Shown here piece after piece: positions 1 to 5,683 of a stretch of DNA of 36,796 bases. The DNA lies in the IMG/VR virus record IMGVR_UViG_3300020195_000087, positions 1 to 36,796 of that record. One strand, given 5' to 3'. The translations under genes were made by a program, and so were the position numbers. Origin of the DNA: a virus. Position 1 is the first letter of the stretch, and each line of letters starts with the position of its first letter. The notes beneath the pieces were generated by a model. The model was not told where the DNA came from, did no database searches, and was given only the letters and a program-made list of their open reading frames with translations.

Positions 1-264
1 AACATACACATACACTCTTAGGCGCGCTGCGTAGAGGGGGGGGTAATAAATTATGGCCTTATAAATATATCCAGCCTTATGTGGGAGATGCATGAGATAG
101 AAATCTAATAAATTGGCCATTTTTAGAATATATTTATCCAGGGTACCAATTGGCGTATGCGAAGCTATAGTAATTGTTACCGCAATGGGTTATAACGCTT
201 GACTCAATTAGTCTACCGCGTTATGCCTGGGCAAGAAGAGTAACGAAAGCCCAAAGGGGTAAAC
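1..264. other. left-end non-coding region
   Basis: No convincing gene is seen in these 264 bases. They hold a run of eight G at 36-43, two similar AT-rich words (ATAAATATATCCAG near 62 and ATATATTTATCCAG near 129) and, at the right edge, the promoter at 199-227 for the next gene. If the window ends are adjacent in the real genome, this would be the intergenic space after the primase gene, where an origin or packaging site could lie, but nothing proves that. Confidence 0.5.
199..227 (+). promoter_or_regulatory. sigma70-like promoter, copy 1
   Basis: TTGACT, a 17-base spacer, then TATGCC, followed 37 bases later by the ATG at 265. The first part of the spacer (CAATTAGTC) and the upstream word TGGGTTA recur at 673-701, so the conservation goes beyond the core hexamers and may mark an operator. 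The -35 is strong and the -10 weak. Confidence 0.6.
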
Positions 265-636
265 ATGATTGATGAAGAAAAGCGCTTATTAAAACTATTG
301 AAATATTTTACACAAGAAGAGCTGAGGAATGAATTGATGAGAAGAGTGGGCGCTGAGGAAGCTCGTGAAATGGCCAGAAACTCGCCACAAACTAAATTCC
401 AAGGGGATGTCATTAAAATACTTAAGGTTATTGAGGATGCAGGTCCTGAGGGTGTCAGAAGAGCTGAATTATCTAAGAAGGCCTCGGATCGTTTTAGGCT
501 TAACCGCGATCAGCTACATAACAAAGACAAGGGCATTATCGCCCATTTAATAAAACAAGAGAATATTGCCATCTTGAGAAAAGAGGGCAAAACAAAGCCG
601 ACAGAGATCTACGTTTATTTAAAACCCCTAAATTAA
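265..636 (+). CDS. stand-alone winged-helix-like paralogue of the primase C terminus
   Basis: A 123-residue protein. Residues about 41-123 align without gaps to the last 82 residues of the primase-helicase at 34609-36693, with about 55 of 82 identical by hand alignment; both end in the same block around GKTKPTEIYV. The shape (helices, then a charged hairpin) suggests a winged-helix nucleic-acid-binding domain, which is an inference. The first 40 residues are charged, helical and not shared. The start has a good ribosome site (AAAGGGG) and lies behind promoter 199-227. It may compete with or regulate the primase, or be a leftover duplication that acquired its own promoter. The gene looks intact, which favours use. 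Confidence 0.8.
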   Translation: MIDEEKRLLKLLKYFTQEELRNELMRRVGAEEAREMARNSPQTKFQGDVIKILKVIEDAGPEGVRRAELSKKASDRFRLNRDQLHNKDKGIIAHLIKQENIAILRKEGKTKPTEIYVYLKPLN

Positions 637-672
637 GGCCTTAAGCCCTATACCCACTGGGTTACGTGGTAC

Positions 673-701
673 TTGACGCAATTAGTCCATTGTGTTATAC
701 T
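673..701 (+). promoter_or_regulatory. sigma70-like promoter, copy 2
   Basis: TTGACG, a 17-base spacer starting CAATTAGTC, then TATACT, which is close to consensus. It is the sister of the promoter at 199-227 and sits 37 bases before the ATG at 739. It should drive 739-1826. Confidence 0.65.
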
Positions 702-738
702 TAATCTAAGATTGCAGCAAAACACCAGGGAGAAAAAA

Positions 739-939
739 ATGAAAAATTTAGGCACCGGCTTTTACCTTTTCACGCAAGAAGAAATAATTGACGAGCAAGC
801 AGAGTGGGATGACGAGGATAAAGGCAAGGACCTTGACTTTACTACAAGCCTTTTTTGGCTTGCGACGGATTGTGGCCTAGAGCCGGAAGGCTTTGATACA
901 CTAGAAGAGCTTATGCAGTACCTTCCAGATCATCTTTAA
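739..939 (+). CDS. small acidic protein, paralogue of 1396-1659
   Basis: A 66-residue protein of unknown function, rich in Asp and Glu. The open frame reaches back to a TTG at 673, but that lies in the promoter; the ATG at 739 has AGGGA upstream and matches the paralogue's start. The core (WDDEDKGKDLDFTTSLFW) is identical in the gene at 1396, and the two genes share a 59-base exact repeat (804-862 and 1461-1519). A small, acidic, duplicated protein in an early accessory region could be a host-takeover or DNA-mimic protein, but nothing in the sequence proves this. Confidence 0.75.
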   Translation: MKNLGTGFYLFTQEEIIDEQAEWDDEDKGKDLDFTTSLFWLATDCGLEPEGFDTLEELMQYLPDHL

Positions 940-969
940 GGTAAGTAACAATAACCAAGGGAGTAAAAA

Positions 970-1350
970 ATGAGAAAGTACACACTGAGAAAAGACCTAA
1001 GTATTAAAGTAGATGGAGTGACTTTGTATAGAATTGAATACGCTAATAAATCCTTAGGTGGATATTTAGAATCAGAAAATAATTTAAGCCAAGAAGGTAC
1101 ATGCATGGTTTTGGATGATGCCCAGGTTTACAATCAGGCCTTAATTTCTGAAGATGCCCAAGTTTACGGCGAGGCCCAAGTTTACGGCGAGGCCCAAGTT
1201 TACGGCGAGGCCCAAGTTTACGGGAAGGCCCAAGTTTACGGGAAGGCTCAAGTTTTTGGTCAGGCTAAAGTTTTTGGTCAGGCCCTAATTTACGGCCAAG
1301 CTAGGATTTGTGATGAGGCCCTAGTTTACGGGCAAGCTAGAATTTTTTAA
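970..1350 (+). CDS. hexapeptide-repeat beta-helix protein
   Basis: A 126-residue protein. The N-terminal 45 residues include GGYLESENNLSQEGTC, a lead-in typical of phage and bacterial proteins that continue into A-x-V-x-G-x repeats. From about residue 51 the chain is nearly pure six-residue repeats (AQVYGE, AQVYGK, AQVFGQ, ALIYGQ), about a dozen, predicted to form a parallel beta-helix. The ribosome site is AAGGGAG before ATG 970. There is no catalytic domain. Such proteins occur in many phages and prophages with no fixed role; adhesion, structural scaffolding or DNA mimicry are possibilities. The gene sits between the two acidic paralogues. Confidence 0.8.
   Translation: MRKYTLRKDLSIKVDGVTLYRIEYANKSLGGYLESENNLSQEGTCMVLDDAQVYNQALISEDAQVYGEAQVYGEAQVYGEAQVYGKAQVYGKAQVFGQAKVFGQALIYGQARICDEALVYGQARIF
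1120..1350 (+). repeat. 18-base tandem repeat encoding hexapeptides
   Basis: About twelve full in-frame 18-base units and one partial unit. The three at 1156-1209 are identical (GCCCAAGTTTACGGCGAG) and the two at 1210-1245 are identical to each other. Near-identity at silent positions points to recent slippage or unequal exchange in the middle of the array, with more diverged units at both ends. Confidence 0.9.
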
Positions 1351-1395
1351 TAATATCTATATTTCTGGCAAAACCAACCAACAAGGAAAAATAAA

Positions 1396-1659
1396 ATGAA
1401 AGATCTGGGCAACGGATTATACATTTTCACGCGAGAAGAACTTATCGCCGAACAATTAGGGTGGGATGACGAGGATAAAGGCAAGGACCTTGACTTTACT
1501 ACAAGCCTTTTTTGGCTTGTGATAAGCCATTTTTGGCTTGTGAAAGACTGTGGCCTACAACCCCAAGGGTTTAATACGGAAAAAGAGCTTATGCAGTACC
1601 TCTCAGATAATGAAATTATAATATTTTTATTAAGTAACAATAAGCAAGGGAAAAAATAA
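1396..1659 (+). CDS. small acidic protein, paralogue of 739-939
   Basis: An 87-residue protein of unknown function matching the 66-residue protein at 739 along its length (MK-LG-G-Y-FT-EE; WDDEDKGKDLDFTTSLFW; DCGL-P-GF; ELMQYL). It differs by a seven-residue insertion after FWL that repeats FWLV, caused by a 21-base tandem duplication around 1510-1541, and by a longer, hydrophobic then basic C terminus. ATG 1396 is preceded by AAGGA. The stop codon overlaps the next start (TAATG), so the next gene is probably translationally coupled. Confidence 0.75.
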   Translation: MKDLGNGLYIFTREELIAEQLGWDDEDKGKDLDFTTSLFWLVISHFWLVKDCGLQPQGFNTEKELMQYLSDNEIIIFLLSNNKQGKK

Positions 1660-1826
1660 TGAAAAAAAATAAATTAGGCAGACCTTTTATCTATGGCAAA
1701 GAGCATCTGAAAAATTACGGCTTTAAACTCTCCAAGAAACATGTCGATTATTTAAAAAAGCTTGACCCTGTCATGAGTAAAGCTTTAAGGGAATTGCTAG
1801 ATAAGCTTATCCAGAAAAAAAACTAG
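1659..1826 (+). CDS. 55-residue probable ribbon-helix-helix protein
   Basis: A 55-residue basic protein starting in the TAATG overlap with the gene before. After a basic arm, residues 22-52 read as a short strand (FKLS), a helix (KKHVDYLKKL), a turn and a second helix (SKALRELLDKLI), which is the ribbon-helix-helix (Arc/CopG) layout. That suggests a small DNA-binding regulator, perhaps acting on the paired promoters upstream. This is inference from pattern only; a small structural helical protein is the alternative. Confidence 0.6.
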   Translation: MKKNKLGRPFIYGKEHLKNYGFKLSKKHVDYLKKLDPVMSKALRELLDKLIQKKN

Positions 1827-1858
1827 ACACTTAAAATAAGCGCTGTTCTAATTCGCTC

Positions 1859-2299
1859 ATGAATATTTCAATCAAAATAAACGTTGGGCCGATAGGTCTC
1901 AACAACACAGAACGATCAACCTCTCGCGGCATCCGATATAAAACTCAAAAATATAAAGAATGGGCGGAACTAGTTTACAGGGAGCTTAATCGTCAATCAG
2001 AGGCGATTAAGTTTTTTGCCAAACAGTTTAGGACTGACAAGGAATTTATAGTTGCAGAGTACGAGTTCGGACTTGCGAAACTGTATTGCACAACCGGTAA
2101 ACGCAAAGGGAAGCTCAATAAAAAGGCCGGTGATTTGGACAATTTTATCAAGCCTATTCAAGACATGTTCTTTCAGATAGCAGCGGCGGGCAATAACGAG
2201 ATGGACGATTGCTACGTAATCGCGCTTACCGCCAGGAAGGTTGAGACAGAAATTCCTTACATGAAATTAAATTACATTTTTATTGACCAAGAAACTTGA
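1859..2299 (+). CDS. rusA: RusA-family Holliday junction resolvase
   Basis: A 146-residue protein. The family signature is clear: GDLDN at residues 91-95 with acidic D92 and D94, K98 and D102 following, then a DD pair at 116-117 and a final beta stretch. RusA enzymes are small Mg2+-dependent dimeric nucleases that cut four-way DNA junctions symmetrically. In phages they resolve recombination or replication intermediates before packaging, which fits the Sak4-like ATPase and helicase encoded on the other strand. No strong ribosome site precedes ATG 1859, so the start is slightly uncertain. Confidence 0.85.
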   Translation: MNISIKINVGPIGLNNTERSTSRGIRYKTQKYKEWAELVYRELNRQSEAIKFFAKQFRTDKEFIVAEYEFGLAKLYCTTGKRKGKLNKKAGDLDNFIKPIQDMFFQIAAAGNNEMDDCYVIALTARKVETEIPYMKLNYIFIDQET

Positions 2300-2352
2300 C
2301 CGGTAATATCCATTGATGGATGATTCAACTTAAACATTTACCAAGGGATTTT

Positions 2353-2406
2353 ATGGCAAAGAAAAAAGTCATGAGCAAAAAACCAGCTAAGAAAGTTAAG
2401 AAGTAA
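2353..2406 (+). CDS. possible 17-residue lysine-rich peptide
   Basis: ATG 2353 has CAAGGGA about ten bases upstream and opens a 17-codon frame with nine lysines ending in TAA 2404. A hairpin follows at 2412. Very basic and unstructured; it could be a DNA-binding or condensing peptide or a leader peptide. Too short for coding evidence, so low confidence. Confidence 0.3.
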   Translation: MAKKKVMSKKPAKKVKK

Positions 2407-2411
2407 TTAAG

Positions 2412-2436
2412 TGCCCTTGAAAGAGGGCATTTTAAA
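2412..2436 (+). terminator. hairpin, possible weak terminator
   Basis: TGCCCT and AGGGCA pair over a six-base loop (TGAAAG), followed by TTTTAAATTT. The stem is short and the T tract interrupted, so termination would be partial. It separates the tiny gene at 2353 from the ParB-like gene at 2448. Confidence 0.4.
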
Positions 2437-2447
2437 TTTGGAGAGTC

Positions 2448-3002
2448 ATGGCTAATTTAAAGTGGAAAAGTATTGATCTAAACATAGATGCCATTCACGA
2501 GTGGCCAGCGAATCCGAGAAAGCTTACAGAGAAGGGCCTAGCAGATTTAGAGAAATCAATTGAAGAGTTTGGCGTCGCCACGACCTTGACCGTTGCCCAG
2601 GTCGAAGGCAAAGGACAAGAGCTTTGGATATGTGGTGGCCATGGGCGCAAGGTTGTTCTTAAAAAGAAAAATATCAACCTTGTTCCGTGTTCTATCCCTG
2701 ACAGAGCGTTAACTTTGAAAGAGTTCGAGCGACTAAATGTCAGACTGAATAAAAACATAGCCGGTGAATTTGATTTTGAGCTATTGACAGAGACTTTCGA
2801 GATCGGAGAGCTGCTCGACTTAGGATTTACTAACCAAGAATTTTTGATAGGGCCAATTTTAGAGGCCGAAGAAGAAGAGCTTGACCTGTCATCGGACGAT
2901 AAGGAATATCTAATAACTATTGAGTGCAAGGATGAACTAGAACGTTCTGACTTCCTTGATGAATTTAAGACAAGAGAAATTAAGTGCAAAGTGGTGTATT
3001 AG
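2448..3002 (+). CDS. ParB/sulfiredoxin-fold domain protein
   Basis: A 184-residue protein with the N-terminal ParB-like layout: a proline-rich opening (EWPANPRKL), a helix (LADLEKSIEEFG), then ICGGHGRK at about 62-69, the equivalent of the GGHRR motif that binds nucleotide in ParB-fold proteins. A long acidic C-terminal half follows. Phages often encode such a protein directly before a DNA methyltransferase or the terminase, as here. It may act in DNA modification or in recognising the packaging substrate. It is not a plasmid partition ParB, because no helix-turn-helix domain or ParA is present. Ribosome site GGAGAG precedes ATG 2448. Confidence 0.8.
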   Translation: MANLKWKSIDLNIDAIHEWPANPRKLTEKGLADLEKSIEEFGVATTLTVAQVEGKGQELWICGGHGRKVVLKKKNINLVPCSIPDRALTLKEFERLNVRLNKNIAGEFDFELLTETFEIGELLDLGFTNQEFLIGPILEAEEEELDLSSDDKEYLITIECKDELERSDFLDEFKTREIKCKVVY

Positions 3003-3003
3003 T

Positions 3004-3957
3004 TTGAGTCAATATGGGATCCCTTACATGGGGTCAAAATCTTCTATTGCTGAAAGTGTAATATCTCTGCTTCCAAGAGAAGATAATATCTATGATTTGT
3101 TTGGGGGGGGATTCGCTATTTCTCATTGCGCGATTGCCTCCAAGAAGTGGAAAAATGTTTTCTACAATGAAATTCAAAGTGATGTCGTAGAGCTGGTCAA
3201 TAAGGCCATTAATGGCGATTACAATTATAATAAGTTTTTACCTGAATGGATAAGTAGAGAAGATTTTCATGCAAGAAAAGACAATGACGGCTATGTCAAG
3301 TGCATATGGAGCTTTGGAAATAACCAAAGATGTTACCTCTTTGGAGAAGACATAGAAGATTATAAAAGATCAATGCACAATTTTGCAGTCTTTAATATAA
3401 TTGACAAGACTGTGGCAGGGCACCTGGGCATAAGCAAGCCGATGAAGTTTTTGGACACTATATACAAGAGAAGGATTTTCATTAGTAGAAAAATGAAAAA
3501 ACAGCAACTAGAGCGACTACAGCAACTAGAGCGAATAGAGCGACTAGAGAAACTAGAGCAACTACAGCGACTACAGCGACTACAGCGACTAGAGAAACTA
3601 GAGCGACTAATAAAACTAGAATCAACTTCTCTCTCTTATGAAAGCGTAGATATAAAGCCTAGCTCAATTATTTACTGCGATCCTCCTTATCTAGGCACTT
3701 CGCTTTATAAACAAAGACTAGATCATAAAAAGTTTTACTCCTGGTGTGAGGTACAGGATAAGCCTTTATTTATTTCAGAATATAACCTAGACATAAAAGG
3801 TTTTAAAATTGTAGGCCGCTTCGAGAAGATATCTAAGCTTAATAATAGCAAGGCCGTTAAAACAATAATGATTGAAAAAGTTTATGCTAACAAAATCGGC
3901 TGTGAAATGATTATGGACAATAGAGGCCCAAGACCGGACAAAACTACACAGGGTTAA
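3004..3957 (+). CDS. dam: D12-class N6-adenine DNA methyltransferase
   Basis: Motif I is DLFGGGF (residues 31-37) for S-adenosylmethionine binding and motif IV is DPPY (226-229), the catalytic motif of N6-adenine enzymes. The opening YGIPYMGSKS is typical of the class. I chose TTG 3004, one base after the ParB-like stop, because it puts that opening at residue 4; ATG 2956 in the same frame is the alternative and would add 16 residues overlapping the previous gene. Between the motifs, residues 167-206 are an almost pure leucine/glutamate/arginine/glutamine repeat predicted to be helical, in the region that normally recognises the target. A G8 run encodes part of motif I. Probable role: protecting phage DNA from host restriction. 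Confidence 0.85.
   Translation: MSQYGIPYMGSKSSIAESVISLLPREDNIYDLFGGGFAISHCAIASKKWKNVFYNEIQSDVVELVNKAINGDYNYNKFLPEWISREDFHARKDNDGYVKCIWSFGNNQRCYLFGEDIEDYKRSMHNFAVFNIIDKTVAGHLGISKPMKFLDTIYKRRIFISRKMKKQQLERLQQLERIERLEKLEQLQRLQRLQRLEKLERLIKLESTSLSYESVDIKPSSIIYCDPPYLGTSLYKQRLDHKKFYSWCEVQDKPLFISEYNLDIKGFKIVGRFEKISKLNNSKAVKTIMIEKVYANKIGCEMIMDNRGPRPDKTTQG
3103..3110 (+). repeat. G8 homopolymer in methyltransferase motif I
   Basis: Eight consecutive G encode the glycines of motif I. Such tracts slip easily during replication; a gain or loss of one base would truncate the enzyme after about 35 residues. Confidence 0.9.
3505..3621 (+). repeat. 9/18-base repeat encoding Leu-Glu/Gln-Arg helix
   Basis: Tandem words such as GACTAGAGC and GACTACAGC encode units of the type RLxxLE for about 39 residues. 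All length changes by whole units keep the frame. The protein segment is predicted to be a long amphipathic helix or coiled coil. Confidence 0.85.
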
Positions 3958-3973
3958 AGAATCAAGCTATAAT
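3945..3973 (+). promoter_or_regulatory. possible promoter for the terminase operon
   Basis: A perfect -10 (TATAAT, 3968-3973) with a 4/6 -35 (TACACA, 3945-3950) and a 17-base spacer, placed 22 bases before the small terminase start. It overlaps the end of the methyltransferase gene. It could start the structural operon. Confidence 0.5.
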
Positions 3974-3995
3974 CCGATAAGTAGACAACGCAAGG

Positions 3996-4418
3996 ATGCA
4001 CCTTATTAAAAAGAAAAAAGACCGCTACTATTCACCCTATAAAGTTGAGCTTTGTGATCTTCTAATTAAGCATATGGCGCAAGGGTTATCGTTCGAATCC
4101 TTTGGTGTTATTGCAAAGGTCGGAAGGCGAACATTATTCAATTGGGTTAAAAAGCATCCTGACTTTGAAGAGGCCAAAGAGATCGGTGCATCCCAATCCA
4201 TGGCACTTTTTGAAAAGCTCTTGATCAGTAAAGCAATGGGAGCTGAGATCTTAACGTTCAATGGAAAACTAATTGACCCTAAAAAGATAGACATAACAGC
4301 GGTAATATTTTGGCTCAAGACTAGAAGTAACGGCGTTTACTCTGAAAAATTATCAGGCCTACTCGGCGACGAGGACGGCATAAACATAATTGTAAAAAAA
4401 TTCAATGCGCCAACTTGA
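3996..4418 (+). CDS. terS: terminase small subunit
   Basis: A 140-residue protein. Residues about 24-60 form a helix-turn-helix (SFESFGVIAKVGRRTLFNWVKKH), followed by helices that resemble the oligomerisation region of small terminases. It lies directly before the large subunit and overlaps it by 14 bases, the usual arrangement. Its job is to bind the packaging site and load the large subunit. The ribosome site is poor (CAAGG right next to ATG). Confidence 0.8.
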   Translation: MHLIKKKKDRYYSPYKVELCDLLIKHMAQGLSFESFGVIAKVGRRTLFNWVKKHPDFEEAKEIGASQSMALFEKLLISKAMGAEILTFNGKLIDPKKIDITAVIFWLKTRSNGVYSEKLSGLLGDEDGINIIVKKFNAPT

Positions 4419-5682
4419 TCTTGATGGCTGGGACAAGTTACCAGGTCAAAAGAAGTGTTGGGAGAATGATCATTCTGAAACAATATTATTTTCTTCTGGC
4501 CTGGGTAGCGGCAAGACGCATGTACTTGTTAAAAAACTAATTAAATATTCTGTGATCAACAAAGGCATTGCAGGCGGGTTACTTGTACCCAACTATTCTA
4601 GCTTTAAAAGAGACATACATCCACTAATGATTCAGATAACCGAAGAGATGGGACTAGTCCAGGGTAAGCACTGGCAATATAACCAGATGGATAAAACTTA
4701 TAAGTTCATTTGGTCAAGCGCCCCTCTCTATGTTTTCACCGCAGAGAACGCTATCGCTGGTCCGAATCTTGGCTGGGGTGGAATCAATGAACATTCACTT
4801 ATCCAATATGAAAGAGTTAAAGAATTTCTTAGGCGCATAAGAATCAAAAATGTCCCGCTTAAACAAAAGTTTATGGCCGGTACGCCCGAGGATGTTTTCG
4901 GATGGCTTGAGGACTTTGTAGCATTACAAAAAGATTTAAACGAAAAGAATCCCAATGCGTTTGCCATTATCTACGCTGACACTCGGGAAAATATATTTAT
5001 AGATGATGCTTATCGAGCGCACCTAGAGGCGATGCTGGATAGTGAGGCGCTTAGGGTATTCGCCTCTGGTGAGATTATCAGGATAGGTGGTAACTATTTT
5101 TACTATGCTTTTAAGACAGAGAAGAATGTCAGCGATGAGGCGGCCTACAACCCCGATGCGTTGATATACGCCAACTTGGATTTTAACGTTGGACGCATGG
5201 CGGCGACACTGGCGCATAAACATGATGCTAAAACATTCCATTTTTTTGATGAGATATACCTACAAGGAAACTCAGGTACTGGTGAGATGGCAAGCGCGAT
5301 ATCATCTAGATTCAGTAAGGACAAAGTCATACTAACACTAGATGCCTCGGCCAAAAATAGAAAGACGTCGGGTATGTCTGACGTGCAAATACTTGAGAGT
5401 CATGGATTTAAGCAAGAGCAGATAAGGTATAAACGGTCCAACCCAAAATTCAGAGAGCGACAATTACTAGTCAATGGTAAATTAGATAAGTGCGAAATAC
5501 TATTTCACCCTAAGTGCAAGCGGACTATAAGAGACATTAAAAACGTTCAGCAAAATAAAGCAACTTTTGAGAAAGATAAGACTGATTTAGACTTGACTCA
5601 CTTTAGCGACACAATAGATTATTTAATAGATTATGAGTTCAGCTTATACCTTAATAGAAAATCTTCAACCATAGAGATATAA
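4405..5682 (+). CDS. terL: terminase large subunit
   Basis: A 425-residue packaging motor. The Walker A motif is GLGSGKT at residues 32-38. The segment GWGGINEH carries the Walker B-like acidic residue near 129, and FMAGTPE near 156-162 fits the coupling motif. The C-terminal RNase H-like nuclease shows acidic residues in NLDFN (D259), FFDEIY (D282/E283), LTLDAS (D313) and the terminal HFSD. The length is usual for the Terminase_3/6 type. It uses ATP to pump DNA into the prohead and cuts the concatemer. It is followed after one base by the portal gene. Confidence 0.92.
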   Translation: MRQLDLDGWDKLPGQKKCWENDHSETILFSSGLGSGKTHVLVKKLIKYSVINKGIAGGLLVPNYSSFKRDIHPLMIQITEEMGLVQGKHWQYNQMDKTYKFIWSSAPLYVFTAENAIAGPNLGWGGINEHSLIQYERVKEFLRRIRIKNVPLKQKFMAGTPEDVFGWLEDFVALQKDLNEKNPNAFAIIYADTRENIFIDDAYRAHLEAMLDSEALRVFASGEIIRIGGNYFYYAFKTEKNVSDEAAYNPDALIYANLDFNVGRMAATLAHKHDAKTFHFFDEIYLQGNSGTGEMASAISSRFSKDKVILTLDASAKNRKTSGMSDVQILESHGFKQEQIRYKRSNPKFRERQLLVNGKLDKCEILFHPKCKRTIRDIKNVQQNKATFEKDKTDLDLTHFSDTIDYLIDYEFSLYLNRKSSTIEI

Positions 5683-5683
5683 A

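Noticed and set aside
36-43. G8 run at the left end as a phase-variable switch
   Set aside because: It lies outside any gene, so a frame switch is not possible here; only noted as a feature of the non-coding end.
1347-1640. Antisense ORF of 97 codons opposite the acidic paralogue
   Set aside because: It mirrors the 1396-1659 gene, lacks a ribosome site and has no recognisable sequence.
2299-2345. Promoter after the RusA gene (TTGACC near 2297)
   Set aside because: The matching -10 (GATGAT) is weak and no other support exists, so it is not listed.
2495-2989. Antisense ORF of 164 codons opposite the ParB-like gene
   Set aside because: Serine-rich low-complexity shadow of Glu/Leu codons on the other strand; the + strand product has a clear family motif.
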